Positions 44,924 through 56,095 of a DNA stretch of 64,000 bases are shown here, piece after piece. Positions within the stretch are counted from its first letter, which is position 1; every line of letters starts with the position of its first letter. Position numbers and translations under genes: made by a program. The notes below the pieces were generated by a model that did not search any database, was not told the origin of the DNA, and saw only the letters and a list, made by a program, of their open reading frames with translations. Source of the DNA: Ligula intestinalis (Eukaryota > Platyhelminthes > Cestoda > Diphyllobothriidea > Diphyllobothriidae); assembly GCA_036362985.1 (NCBI GenBank), contig JAYGXS010000002.1, forward strand, positions 87,680,331-87,744,330. Direction: 5' to 3'.

Positions 44924-45898
44924 AAGGTGTCTGTATTCCTGTGTGCGTCAGATAGATGTGAACGTCCATTCGCCCATGCGTCAGTCGATTGCACCGATCG
45001 ATTTTCTTGGCTGTTTGAATTGCTCGCGCTGTCGTGAGCTATGTCAAATCGTTTTTGTGATTCGTGAGAGTTTCCACCCTCTTTGCTCGCGGCTTCCGGC
45101 TGTCGGCCCTGTTTATCTCTCTCCGCCCAACCTATTGCTCCGTTTTGAGCCGATGTTAGCCTTTTGCGGAGCGCTTGGTAGGCGGGATGAAGGTCCGTGG
45201 CTCTGTTTAGTGTGCTAGTCGAGGACCAAATTTCTAGCAGCAGTCTGGCCATCTTGTCGTTGGCCCGGCCTATTACCCTTGCTTTTTCAAAGGCGAATTT
45301 ATGTTTCTTCTGCTTAACGTTGTCATAGACCAAAGACAGCTTATCCTCGCGGTTGATTGCGAGCTGATGCTCATGCAACCTTGTGCCAAGGAGTCTGCCC
45401 GTTTCACCGACATACCTTGCAGTGCAGTCTTGGCATGGTATGCTGTAGACCACACCTGATTGTTCTGTCAGAGGTAGCGGGTCTTTGGGCCTCATGAGTT
45501 GCTGTCTGATAGTTGATTCCGGCCTGTGAGCCACACCAATCCCGAATGGTTTCACGATTCTTGCAGTCGCCTCTGATACATTCTTCACATAAGGGATTGC
45601 GAGCCAGAACTTAGGGTCATCTCCTTTCGACTGCTCATGGTGGGGCTTCTTAAGACACTTGCGTACAAAGGACTTCGGATAACCGTTGGCGTGAAATAGG
45701 GCATGCAAGTACTTAATCTCCTCCTTTTTCCCACTTTCGTCACTGCAGTGTGTCTGAACGCATTGAAAAAGGGTCCTAACACAACTGTGTTTGTGACCAA
45801 CGGGGTGGTTGCTTCTGAAGTGGAGAATGCACATGGTATTGGTTGCCTTGCGGTAGACCGTTGTCCTTATCTTGCCGTCTTCCAGCTTCGTTACTTGT
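44917..45898 (-). pseudogene. PLE 5 coding remnant: RT thumb, GIY-YIG, C-terminal tail
   Basis: Open for about 325 codons from the gap: VTKLEDGKIRTTVYRKATNT, HANGYPKSFVRKCL, FGIGVAHRPESTIRQQ, then the GIY-YIG domain SGVVYSIPCQD, ARYVGETGRLLGTRLHEHQ and LEIWSSTSTLNRA (Tyr, Arg and Glu of the family are present), and a Ser/Asn-rich tail ending NTDTLL-stop inside the inverted repeat. The RT palm with YxDD should lie beyond the gap but is absent. The long intact frame suggests a young insertion. Confidence 0.88.
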
Positions 45899-45908
45899 NN
45901 NNNNNNNN
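45899..45908. other. Assembly gap, 10 N
   Basis: It sits exactly where the minus-strand PLE meets the inverted short copy. Missing RT sequence could be hidden here. Confidence 0.95.
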
Positions 45909-45993
45909 AACGGGCAGACTCCTTGGCACAAGGTTGCATGAGCATCAGCTCGCAATCACATCTATCTGACGCACACAGGAATACAGACACCTT

Positions 45994-46033
45994 GCTCTGA
46001 CGATTAAAGCGAGCGAGCTTTTGAAACGTCAGC
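45994..46033 (+). ncRNA. Hammerhead-like motif, PLE 5 right arm
   Basis: Plus strand: GCT, CTGACGA, helix II AAAGC-GAGCGA-GCTTT, GAAA, CGTC, AGC. Inverted partner of 44884-44923 with two substitutions outside the core. Confidence 0.6.
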
Positions 46034-46100
46034 CTGAATATACTTTGGTCTCAGAAATCGTCTCCTCTTCTTCCTCATCCGGGGATGATGTAAGGAATAT

Positions 46101-46839
46101 CAGTATATTTAAATGGTATTGGCGTAGATCTAAATTGTAAGTGTATAGTTGAGTCCAGAGCCATCAACAATTTGCTGATAACAGACAGACTTTAGTAGTA
46201 TAAATTGATGTTGTAACTTACCATGCTAACAGCCTAGGTACAAGATCAAAGGCCTAGACACCTGTTTTGCCGGTATTCTGCCGCTGTCTGACACGGCTAT
46301 AAGGTATCCAGCTCCTCAGTATGTCTCCAGTTTTCCCTGTCTGCTTTCTGGTTGATATACTTGTTTTGTAGGTTCAGTTTTTTAATTACTCAGGATAAAA
46401 TTATTCGATATTTCCTTTTTCCGAATCACGGAAAAAGACGAAATTTGACGAGTTCAGTCGATAGTTTTCAATTTTTTTTCGACTTATTTCTTTTTATGGA
46501 AAATACCTGAATTCAGTGTATGGGTAAATAAACATTTTGTTGGTGTTAGACAATTTGAAATCAGGAGTTCAGAGCATAGATATCTAGAAGGTCCACATAG
46601 TAAACCTATATATATATTTTATTTTTAAATTAGGATTAAGCACAACTTCACAACCTTGACTGAGTAACCTATGACAACCACCACCTGAGAAAACAGAAGT
46701 CAGAAAAAGGAGGTGAATAGTTGATTTATTTGGACATGACTTTTTTATTCTACAAACGTTCACTTCTATATTGACTTTTGCGATACAGCACAAGCTAAAA
46801 TTCCCTAAATTATAAGCCTGAGAGCCAACCCGGTTTCTC
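46101..46839. other. Kinesin 3' flank
   Basis: AT-rich. On the minus strand a possible polyadenylation signal AATAAA lies at 46749-46744, about 90 bp after the kinesin stop. Nothing else recognised. Confidence 0.45.
46744..46749 (-). promoter_or_regulatory. Candidate poly(A) signal of kinesin gene
   Basis: AATAAA on the minus strand, 91 bp downstream of the TAA. A plausible distance, but the region is AT-rich and other similar hexamers occur. Confidence 0.4.
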
Positions 46840-46871
46840 TTACTTCGCTGCTCCAGCCCGAATAGGCTTTG
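46840..46871 (-). CDS. KIF5: Kinesin-1 heavy chain, 32-nt terminal exon
   Basis: Acceptor TTTCCTTTTAG, then CA joins the G of the previous exon to give Ala. The exon reads A-KPIRAGAAK-stop (TAA at 46842-46840). With the preceding Ile this restores IAKPIR, the conserved IAK autoinhibition motif of kinesin-1 tails. Vertebrate KIF5 proteins continue for several tens of residues after IAKPIRPG; this protein stops four residues after IAKPIRAG... begins to diverge, so the tail is short. Confidence 0.88.
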
Positions 46872-47950
46872 CTAAAAGGAAAAAAGCAATGATTGTACTT
46901 TAGGATGGAAAATTCAAAGAACATCTTGCAATTGCAGTTTTTCATAGTTTAAGTACATGTTTATGTTACCGAAATCGTATGCATATCTGCACTACCTAAT
47001 CCTATCTTGAGTCACCATTTCATTTGTACAGAAGATATATTCAATTATTTACATGAAGCCTTTTTGTAATCAGATCATGCCGACGTAGATGGATACATTT
47101 CAACTCATAAAATGGCAGTAAAGTTCTATTGCCTTGAAAAAATCCAGTTAAAATTCTGTTTACTTCTATCGACGTTGAAATACGATAGCGAATAACTGAA
47201 AATACATCAGAGGAAGGCAATGCAGTTCATGGCCTACGTGGACACATAGGACCTATTCCATTTACGGATGATTTTGTGATCCGATATTTTTAAACGCGTA
47301 TAGCAATAGTAAATAAATTGGGCTTTTAACTGTATGATGTAATCAGCCAGCTAAAATTCATAGTCATAAAAGGATGAGAAGCTTAGCCATGTATGGTAGT
47401 TTCTGTTGGCTAAGATGGATTAAAGACTCACTGCAACATCCAACCGGCTTATCATAACACCTTTTAAGTAAGAGGATTTTCCAACAAGGCTGCATCCTGT
47501 ACCTGTATAGCTTTTATTTAGGTGTTGGAAAATATTTGATGGTGTATTAACGACATGGTCACTTTGAATCATGGATGGTAGAACGGATTGAACTCTTTTA
47601 AAATATCCAAAATTCCACGTTCATCACGATTTCTGTTGGGCCTTAAGAATGGCATTCTTCTAGTATACTGGGTAAACTGCTTTTTTGGTTACGTAGGTTT
47701 CAGTTGAAACATATTGTTAAAGGATTAAGCTACAAAAAGTCAATATGGTTAATTACAACAACAAAATTATCTTACCGGTTTTAAAATGGAGCTTGAAATG
47801 TTATTTAAAGTAATCGAGAGTAAATGATCGCATTGTGCGTATAATGCTATGCTTTAAAGTGACCAATAGATTATCAGAGCATTCAGTTATTTGAATATAC
47901 TATTAGCTCTGCTGCATGAGTCGATTTTACTTGCTGTGATGGCTACTTAC
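46872..47950 (-). other. Kinesin intron, about 1.1 kb
   Basis: Donor G|GTAAG, acceptor CCTTTTAG (minus strand). AT-rich, no repeat recognised. Confidence 0.8.
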
Positions 47951-48113
47951 CGATGTTGACTCCTCTCTTGGTTCCACCTAGCATGTTCTCCTTGAGACGG
48001 TCAAGCTCCGTCTTATACCGCTGCTTCTCCAAGACTGCTTTCTCCTTGAAATCTCGAAGCGTGTCCTCCAGCTCATTAATTCGGTCAAACGTGGCATTTA
48101 GACGTTTTTCTAA
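47951..48113 (-). CDS. KIF5: Kinesin-1 heavy chain, coiled-coil tail exon
   Basis: Acceptor CGTACAG. It encodes LEKRLNATFDRINELEDTLR, then KEKAVLEKQRYKTELDRLKE and RGVNI, aligning without gaps to the 'LEKRLRATAERVKALE...RYQQEVDRIKEAV' tail coiled coil of KIF5. It ends in phase 1 one codon before the Ala of IAK. Confidence 0.92.
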
Positions 48114-50239
48114 CTGTACGATGGGTAATAATTTGTTAAAAACCAGGCTTCAGATCTTTGCACTACTTAAAATCTGGAGCACAGGTTTAGGATTTTTATT
48201 TGTTTTTGGGCTTTAGTTGCGTAAGGTTATGTATGGCTCCGTCCACAATTTTGTCATCTCAAGTTTAGACCATCATGCTTGATGCAAAATGCTTTCGAAC
48301 CAGTAATAAGTTTTCAAAGCAAATCTTCAACATCATGAATTGCTTATGATAATTAAGAATGAGGAGAACAATTCAAGTTATTACGGAACGGTGTCTATTT
48401 TCACTTAAGCACAGGAGGATAACTTTATCCGTGAAAAACGAGACCTATGAAGGCCAGTTTCATTTTACTTTAAATCATGGAAATATTTATAAGCATACCA
48501 AGTTTTCAAGCATTTATTTTCAGGAGTAGTTACGTACAATTATATGCTTTGTTATAGATATCAAGAATTAAATATCAATTCATATCTACAGTAGATTGCT
48601 TATCCCATAAAACCACCCAAAAATCTGGGATGGTTAAAAGGTGTACTTTTCTTCATAAGGAGTGCAAGGAAGGATATGTTTGTACAGTTTTTCTATAAAA
48701 TATATATTGAACTTTATAAGAGTCTGGAAAATAAAGCAAAAATGCATGATATATAAGAAGCGATCATTTATAGATTATGATTTGTAAGGAAGATGCGAAA
48801 AACTGTCGTTCAACGGCTAGCATTCTGGTCAGATCATATTATCTTGAGATTATGCTGTACAATAGTCAATATTGCAAATCTAATTAAGTAATTTCTCTTA
48901 ATCAAAAAAGTATCAAAAACTTTCAGCTGACATTTAAGGAGATATACCATCTACTGTACTTCTGGAGGGATTTAGAATTAAGCCTTCGCAAGCTTCGCGT
49001 ATTTCAGACAAAAGTGTAGACACTTCTCCCATTACAAAATAATATTGAATAGTAAAAATGTCTGCCTTTTACTCTTCCAATCACTTTAAAAATACTTTTT
49101 TATTGTAGAAATGTTATTTAGAATAAATAAGCAACAAATAAAGAGCGATGTTTTCGAGCATTCCGACATTCCCAAACATAACTTTCATAATTATCTTGGC
49201 AAAATACATAACGAACATTTGGTCGAAATAAATTCAGTTATTTTATAATGTAATATCTGCCTGGATGGGTGATATTTTTCGCCATTTTAAATAAGGTTCG
49301 CTCATATAACTCTTTCCGCCAGGACTTTATCAGACCTTTTGTTTGAATAACGAACTATGGTTGGGTTAAACAATATTTTTTCAGCATTTCAAACTCAAGT
49401 ATTGTTGTACCGAAACATGTGTATGTTTTAACTGCCCATGTGAGAGTGAAATGACTAAAACTTTACGAACTCTTCTATCATTCTGTGCACTACTAATTTG
49501 TCCTGGAATTTGAAATTGATATAAGCTCACGACTATAAAAAGTTCAAAGAAGCTGACTTACAATCGAATAAAGTGATAGTAGGTAAGTTTAAAATCACGT
49601 GGTTACGCCTAACTTACAATCTCAATTTGAGTAAAAGCTAAGTCGATTCCACAAAGCTAGTAATTAAGTTTAAAATATAAGTTGTTCCCTAGATATATCA
49701 TAGCAGCATTGTTAAATAAGTCTTCATTTTTTGTCAGGAGTTTTAGACTTTTCTTCTACAATCGAGCCCAGTCAGAAAAAATATCAAATGGAGCTTTCCT
49801 TCGAAGTTCACTGCATATTTCCATTTACAGGAAAACACTTGCATAATTTTCGAGTACTTTAATTAGGACTGCTTTTCTCTTCTGTGCTTTGCGTGTTGGA
49901 CTAAATGTTTATTTTTTCACAAATGCCCTAGAAACGGAATTTTAAGCTGAAAGCTTCTTATTGAGTGCTTTCTTCACACTACTTGTAGGTGTTATTTTCC
50001 TTGAAGTTTTTTATGTGTTTTACTGACTTAACAAAAGAATGGAAGCTTTAAGCTTGGGTTTTCCGGAGTAAGAATATGTTGCAAACCTATGTGATTAGCA
50101 GAACTACAAATAAGATAATTTACACGTACTTACTTCTTATAGCATTCGGTACCAACAATAACGCATATCATAAGTTCGTCCAAATGAAAGTTTGTTTCGG
50201 TACGTGTCATCTAGAGCAGTGGAACCTAACCAAAAAGTA

Positions 50240-50600
50240 CCTAGGTAAGGGCATGTGGTTACTCACTCCGCGCGCACAACCATCGCGCGAAGTTTCACCA
50301 CTGCCAACGAGTGCACATGTTCTGGCCGCCTACGCCTGTCTCTCTAGCCAATCACCTATCAAGGCCGACTCGCGCAAAGGCCATTTCAGACGCTGTGGCG
50401 ATTCCCGCGGTCACCTGACTTTAGACTTGGCGCTGTGGCCGGTGGTTGCTCACTCGTCTGACAGTCAAATTCCTGTAACCTATTATCCATTCACAGAATA
50501 AACTGTTCGCACCGCTCTGGCCTCCCATGACTTCTCGTCCTCTAAGGAACCAGACTTGAATATCGCAGTTGCCAGGGTTTAACTTACTTAAACCCCGCGA
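50240..50600 (+). repeat. GC-rich MITE/SINE-like repeat, copy 5
   Basis: GC-rich head and the family tail CTCTAAGGAACCAGACTTGA, TATCGCAGTTGCC and AGGGTTTAAC. Confidence 0.65.
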
Positions 50601-51039
50601 TGTTGGTGACTTCTTGACGTGATATACCCTTAAATGTCTGATGTGTCCTGCTCTCCCTGCTGTAATGTTGATCTCCGACGTGTTCCTGCGATAATAGTGA
50701 TCTTCCGACGTGTCCGTGTGATAGGCTAATGTGGAGACTTGCCAATCTAATTTGTTTATGTGACAGTCAGTTCACAGGCTAAAAACCGTGTTAGAATACA
50801 AATATCCTCAGCCCAAACAATACGAGAGATCAGGAAAGGATTAAAGGGACGCGATGGATTTTCGAAAGGTGGTGATTGTAAGATTTTGAGCAGACAGCGC
50901 AGGAGACAAATAACACGATTTGAAAGTCCGAGTCCTGTGGTCTTACTATCTTATTTTTCACCATACTTTGCTTCCTATGATTGCCGACATGCGTATATAA
51001 TTAGAATCTACAGCTGTGGATCTTGAACTGCCGGGCCTT

Positions 51040-51800
51040 AGAACTAACTTGTCGGTACACTGCTGGCAAACGGAACAATTCCCACATGAGTCCGATGCAG
51101 GAAATATGCAGAAATCTGCACGACCAGTTTATGGGGAACGGCTATCCTAAAGCCTTCATAAGCCGATACCTACGTATTCTCCCTCTCAGGACCCACACAG
51201 AACCAACCCATACGATTTGGCATGCGCTACTTTACATCAAGGATGTGTCGGAAGCGACCGAGCGCATTGCCGTGGGACGAAGCGTCAGAATCGCACACCG
51301 TCCCAAGGCTACCATGCACAGCCGGGTCCTGAGGGTCAAGGATGGATTAAATCCCAGTGAGCAGTCGGACGTAGTGTATCGCATACCATGTCTACACTGT
51401 TCTTTAAATAACACGGGACGGACTGGACGCATGCTGAGTTCGCCCGTACACGAGCATAAGCTGGCTGTTTGATGAAGTGACGCATTACCGCAAGCGGCCG
51501 CCCACACCTACGAGACGGGTCACATGTTCAACTTCGCAGCTGTGAGGATAATTGCTCATGCCAGCAGCAAAAGGGGCCGAGAACGGATTGAAGCCTGGGC
51601 ATCGGATGACAACTCAGTTAACCGATGGTACCCGCATATGTTGCCCTGTGCAGACTCACGGCACTGGTGGTTAATTGGTCCTGTCCCCTCCCCTGACCCC
51701 ATGACAGTTAATTGGCCCCTTCCCCTATAAATGTTGCTTGCTTTCGTAGACGATTTTATCTCCGAAGATGAATCCCCGCGAGAGTTAGAAATCTCAGACT
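51040..51800 (+). pseudogene. Penelope-like element 6, 5'-truncated
   Basis: Plus strand: MGNGYPKAFISRYL, LLYIKDVSEATERI, RIAHRPKATMHSRV and SDVVYRIPCLHC (start of GIY-YIG), with NNTGRTGRML where the family has YVGETGR. A stop at 51471 follows HEHKLAV. The domain resumes in another frame with YETGHMFNFAAVRII and ERIEAWASDDNSVNR. The 3' end has a CCGAAGATG ... GAAATCTCAG segment (51761-51795) that looks like a decayed hammerhead. RT palm missing. Confidence 0.85.
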
Positions 51801-51831
51801 AATAAAACTTTGATTCCGGTGATCGACACGG

Positions 51832-52260
51832 CCTTCATCCTAGCCGCCTTGCGGTGGAGGCTCAAGAGAGAGCTCCGATGGCAATATGGAGGGACGAGTG
51901 AGTCCTCTGACAGATCGGTGTACGCATCTATGCCACAGTATATTCCCGATCTAATACCAGGTAGACCGTGAGCTCGTAGCTCAACTGTTAGAACGTTCGC
52001 CCTGACGGGGGAGATCGCGAGTTCAAGTCTCGGCGTTGCAGCAATTCCAGCGGCCCCACTGGAGTTGGGTATCACTAGGCGATGACGCCTGACAAGGCAG
52101 AAAAGGCCTTCCAAGTGTCCCCTGTCTTTGCTGATAATTTCCTTATGCCTATATCCAAGCCATCTTGCGGTGGAGGCTCGAGAGAGAGCTCCAATGGCAA
52201 TATGGAGGGGCGAGTGGCTCCTCTGACAGATCTGTGTACGCATCTATGCCACTCTTATTA
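51832..52260 (+). mobile_element. tRNA-SINE with hammerhead, partial tandem dimer
   Basis: The tail segment CTTGCGGTGGAGGCTCAAGA to GTACGCATCTATGCCAC occurs twice in direct orientation (51848-51942 and 52163-52253). Between them are a tRNA-like head (51965-52038, CTCGTAGCTCAACTGTTAG and CGAGTTCAAGTCTCG) and a hammerhead-like core. The arrangement is therefore tail, then one complete unit, a 5'-truncated dimer like that at 27520-28236. Confidence 0.7.
52066..52124 (+). ncRNA. Hammerhead-like core in SINE
   Basis: Plus strand: CACT-AG before GCGATGA (CTGATGA with two changes), helix II CGCCT-GACA-AGGCA (4 pairs), GAAA, palindrome AAGGCCTT for helix III, triplet TTC, then CAAGTG, which pairs with the upstream CACT. 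Position relative to the tRNA head is the same as in the other SINEs. Probably inactive because of the changed CUGAUGA. Confidence 0.5.
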
Positions 52261-52384
52261 ATCTATATTCAAACGCAAACAGTAGATGCTCTAAAGAAAA
52301 AAGACAAAAATTCCACTAATTAAACAGACACGTCAGCGGATTTGCCAATACAAGCGAACATCCGTGTCCCAGGAAGCAATTGAG

Positions 52385-52490
52385 AAGAAGAAGAAGACTC
52401 GATCGCTGGGACAATATGTTTATTCGCCTGACGTTTCGATATCCGTCGCGGATACCGAAACGTCAGGCGAATAAACATAACGTCAGCGGA
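52385..52490. repeat. PLE-end palindrome with mirrored GAAACGTC boxes
   Basis: TTTATTCGCCTGACGTTTCG is followed after GATATCCGTCGCGGATAC by its reverse complement CGAAACGTCAGGCGAATAAA. Each strand thus has a helix II-like hairpin followed by CGAAACGTC. The left flank GAAGAAGAAGAAGACTCGATC matches PLE ends elsewhere. Confidence 0.75.
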
Positions 52491-52734
52491 TATTATACGC
52501 CAGGATTGACATTCTTTGAAATTTAGTTTCTGCAAACACTTATAGTTGAACTTAGCAAATGGGACCAAACTGAACCTGCGGCTCATGGTTTGGTACTAAA
52601 AGACAAAAACATCAGTAGAAATCGCCTTAGACTCTCGGGGTTCAAAATATAATTTTGCATCAAAAATAAAATAATCAATTCGAGTAATGCTCTAAAAATG
52701 CCAGAGAGCAGATAAAAAACACAGCTTAAAGTAC

Positions 52735-52914
52735 CCTGGGAAGTTCACATTGCAAATCAGCATTGTCCCGCTGCAGACTTTTGTTTGCGCTGGTTAGTTC
52801 ATGCAAGGTGTGGGTCAGAAATTCAATTTTTTCTCTTTGCTGAAGCGTGCCCTCGCTTCCGTCCTCATCTTCATCATGTTCCGCAAGAAAATCGCTTGTT
52901 TGTCTCGAGGAAAA
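52735..52914 (-). CDS. KIF5: Kinesin-1 heavy chain, exon
   Basis: Acceptor CATCTTTGTAG. It encodes FSSRQTSDFLAE, an acidic linker (EHDEDEDGSEG), then REKIEFLTHTLHEL and LQRDNADLQCELPR. It aligns with KIF5 '[29 protein letters not shown]...RDNADLRCELPK'. Exactly 60 codons, phase 0 at both ends; donor AGG|GTACTT. Confidence 0.93.
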
Positions 52915-54454
52915 CTACAAAGATGGAATAGGTACCAAAGTAGGTAAAGGCCTGGTGCTACGGCTGGATCGATGACAATTGATAAGCGTGCACAATTTCC
53001 AGTCTGATGCCACGAAAAACTGAATAGAATTTTAAATAATGATTGACTATAGCTTTTGTTTCAATTTGTTTAATAAAGCATTAATTCTTGCGAAAGTACA
53101 GCGGTGTTTGATCGAGATTTGAAGGTACCTTTCATTGCATTTTTAGGTAGCGTTTCCGGAATTCGGGAACATCAAAATGTAGATGAAAATTAACAGAAAC
53201 GTTAAATTCCTGAAAGTTTATTTTAACATTATAAGTAGATTAAATGCACAGCCAAAAGCTTATAATGTTGCCAGCGTACGCACGGAAAGCTTGCTTACAT
53301 AAGATGTGTTATGCACAACAAAGAATTTTAAATAATAGTGAATAAATATGTTTGTTATGCAAAAGTTCACATTAAAAAATGACGAAGGAATCTTATCCTT
53401 AGGGACACTAGGTCCATTTTCAGTGTTTTAGCTTTGTGCCGGAGTTGGTGTTCATATTATGCTAAATGATCATTCATAATCCACTGCCTCAAATAAATAC
53501 AACATCGACTCTACTGTTGTTCTTGCCCTTAAGAGTGAACCACATTTGGCATGAGCCAATAAGTTACCACCGTGTTCCTCCAAGTACCAAAAGGAAGCAG
53601 TCGAATAGGTTAACTATATTTAAGCGCCACAACAGTAAACCATGTAACAAAATGACAGCTATATTTTGTTTGATGTGGCGCTCGAGGTGATATAGATGCC
53701 ATACAAAGACATCGCAGAGAATACCTTAATAAATAACATAAAGAAACGGGCCAAACACTGATGGTGTACCTAATCTGATAAGTAAAAAGGAAATTTTCAC
53801 GTGCATATACAAACGAGAAGGTAAAAGATACACAATGGACAGATTCTGGGTTGTGAAGGAAAGCCGAGAGTTTCTGCCGCCGGAGATTATTACACGAAAT
53901 ACTAGGAATGCCGCATAAACCAAAACGTCGTTATTGAAAGAAAGTGGACTCGATGGTTAAACCAAGCATCTTACTCGTAGAACACTTCCAATTCACATTC
54001 AAGACTGTCAACGCCACTGTGGCCAGACGCTCGGTGATGCAGCCTCTATAGAAGGACGTCAATGTGCTTGCTACTGTCAAGCGCGAGTTTGCGAAACCTA
54101 GAGACGGACAACCGTGCTGGATAATGCATGCAGTCGCTTATGCGTCCGATGTGATGGCTGGACGGGATAACTGCGTCGGAGAATGAGGATGGTCAATGTG
54201 GAAATAAATGACTGCTCATTATTCCGCACTGGATTAATTGTGCCCAGTGTGGAAATGGAACTCGGTCAAACCCCTAATATTGATAAGACCAAGACCACCG
54301 CAAGGAGGCGACGATAGCGTAAATTACAGACTGTTTGATTCATTGCCCTTCGTCGGCAGAACGCCAACAAGGGCAATGCTTTTTACTATTTCACAGGACT
54401 TTGTTAATAATCGTTTTATTAGAAACGTAAGCAACGCACGATTGAGCAATACGT

Positions 54455-55105
54455 CCCCTTCAGAAGAAGAAGATGCGATCACTGGAACAATAATTTTATC
54501 TTCCTGACGTTTCAGATTATGTTGAGAAATTTTAATCCTACTGAACCGTAGAATGGTGTAAAATATACGCAGATTGGGGTGACAGATGCACAGATTGCGC
54601 GATATTTTTGGCTCTTAGCGGCCATCCACGTGCGTACTATAATTATCAGCTGCTATAACCACTGCTTGGGGTATTTACTGGTGAGATGCTGGCTTGGCAG
54701 TTCGCTTTCCAGTCGGTAATGGCCGCGATTTCGTTGTCCGTGTCGAATGCGCGCTTGATAATTGCGCGACAATTATGTTAGCTGCCATCGGGTTTGTTGC
54801 TGGGTCCGGCTCGCATACGACGCGGACAAAGAAATTGCACCAATTATTTACTCGAATGCAAACTGCCAAGCCAGCACCGCACTAACTACGACCCCAAGCG
54901 GTGGGTACATAAGCTGATAATTAAAGTACGCATGCGGATGACCGCTATAAATACCGCGCAATCTGTGTATCTGTCACCCCAATCCGCACATTTCTCACAC
55001 TGTCATACGGTTACGTAGACTTAAGGATTCTCGACAGAATCAAAAACGTCAGGCACATAAAATTATTGTTCCAGTAATTACATCTTCTTCTTCTGAACTG
55101 CTGCC
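54455..55105. mobile_element. Fold-back element: near-complete 650-bp palindrome
   Basis: The left arm from TTCAGAAGAAGAAGATG and the right arm to CATCTTCTTCTTCTGAA are reverse complements over most of their length. Matched pairs include GGAACAATAATTTTAT / ATAAAATTATTGTTCC, TTGGGGTGACAGAT / ATCTGTCACCCCAA, and TTGTCCGTGTCG / CGACGCGGACAA near the centre (about 54765-54790). The outer segments match PLE ends, and each arm has a decayed CTGA-NGA ... AAACGTC segment. It may be a PLE-derived inverted dimer lacking all coding sequence. Confidence 0.8.
55026..55056 (+). ncRNA. Decayed hammerhead-like motif, fold-back right arm
   Basis: Plus strand: CTTAAGGA in place of CTGANGA, helix II GATTC-TCGACA-GAATC perfect, then AAAAACGTCAGG. 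The hairpin is intact but both conserved boxes are altered. Confidence 0.35.
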
Positions 55106-55659
55106 TGGAACTCGCATATTCGCTGCTATCGACTAGAGCCAGTTACCGTGCCGATGAGTCAGTCTGTCGGATCGTTGCCAAAAAAAAACCCACCAACACC
55201 GGTGATGAAATTCTGGAACTTGACGACACACGTGCAAACGATCAATAAACTTATTACACGGTAAGAATCAGTATGCGTGGTAAATGCGAGAGTCGTGGAG
55301 TTTTGGAGTTTTAAGGTTACATAGGTACCGCTTTACATAAAAGTTGCACACCTGCTCCTGGGACGCTTTTGTTTATTGCAATCTGCAAATCTGGGTTCCA
55401 ATTTGACTCCGAAAATGAGAAAAGATTCTTACTCCAGTGAACTATAAGACATTCTATTGCCTTTTTCCCGCTAAACAGCCTTTTGGCTTGCACCTGAGAA
55501 GCCCGTCAATGGGCTTTAATGGACTGCTCGAAGTAACGCTAACCCGGATATTCGGAAGCGGACAGATACATGGATCTTTTAAAAAATTGGGACGCAGACA
55601 GCAGCAGAGGCTGGAAAACTTGCAAGTTTGACTTACAGTTTGGACTGTTAATTAGTTTG

Positions 55660-56095
55660 TAGTGGCCCTTTTGCAGCCCCTTGAAACCCAAGACCAGCCT
55701 GCCTGCGTGCCCACTGCCTCCTGGGGCTAGGCGCTAACTGTCATTGACCGACGCACACAAAGACCTCAGCGTGACCACGCGCTCACGCTAACCAGCCATC
55801 TCAAGGTCGCGCGCCCACGCTAGTCTAGACATCAGCTCTATAATTGGCCGCTGCAACAAAGCATGCACCGGCACTGCAGCGATTTCTGATACCCACGTCA
55901 CTCCGGAATTGACGCCCTAGCAGCCGGACTGCGGTCATCCGAGAGCCAACACTCTTTCAATCTATTCTCCTATCCTTCTGCAGAATACACTATTCCTAAC
56001 AGTCTGGCTTTCCCAAGACTTCTCCCATCTCCTAAGGAACCGGGTCTCGAAGACTGTAGATATTAGGGTTAACCGTCTTAGCCTTACTTACCTAT
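55660..56095 (+). repeat. GC-rich MITE/SINE-like repeat, copy 6 (most complete)
   Basis: Runs from AGTGGCCCTTTTGCAGCC through CTGGGGCTAGGCGCTAAC, CTGCAGAATACACTATTCC and CTCCTAAGGAACCGGGTC to ATTAGGGTTAACCG. It serves as the reference for defining the SINE insertion point in copy 4. No coding content; no terminal inverted repeat clearly seen, so the class (MITE or SINE) is open. Confidence 0.7.

Larger units (their letters stand above)
44817..46100. mobile_element. Penelope-like element 5 between 145-bp inverted repeats
   Basis: 44817-44961 and 45957-46100 are nearly identical inverted copies (ATCATCCCCGGATGAGGAAG; TGTGTGCGTCAGATAGATGTG). The minus-strand coding remnant occupies 44917-45898. 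To the right of the 10-N gap, 45909-45956 is a piece of the same GIY-YIG region (TGRLLGTRLHEHQLAI) on the plus strand, fused directly to the right arm. The unit is therefore one long and one short PLE copy, tail to tail. Confidence 0.85.
48114..52734 (-). other. Kinesin intron, about 4.6 kb
   Basis: Donor AGG|GTACTT, acceptor CGTACAG. 48114-50230 is AT-rich with nothing recognised. It then holds a GC-rich repeat (50240-50600), PLE 6 (51040-51800), a SINE with hammerhead (51832-52260) and a small palindrome (52385-52490). Confidence 0.85.
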
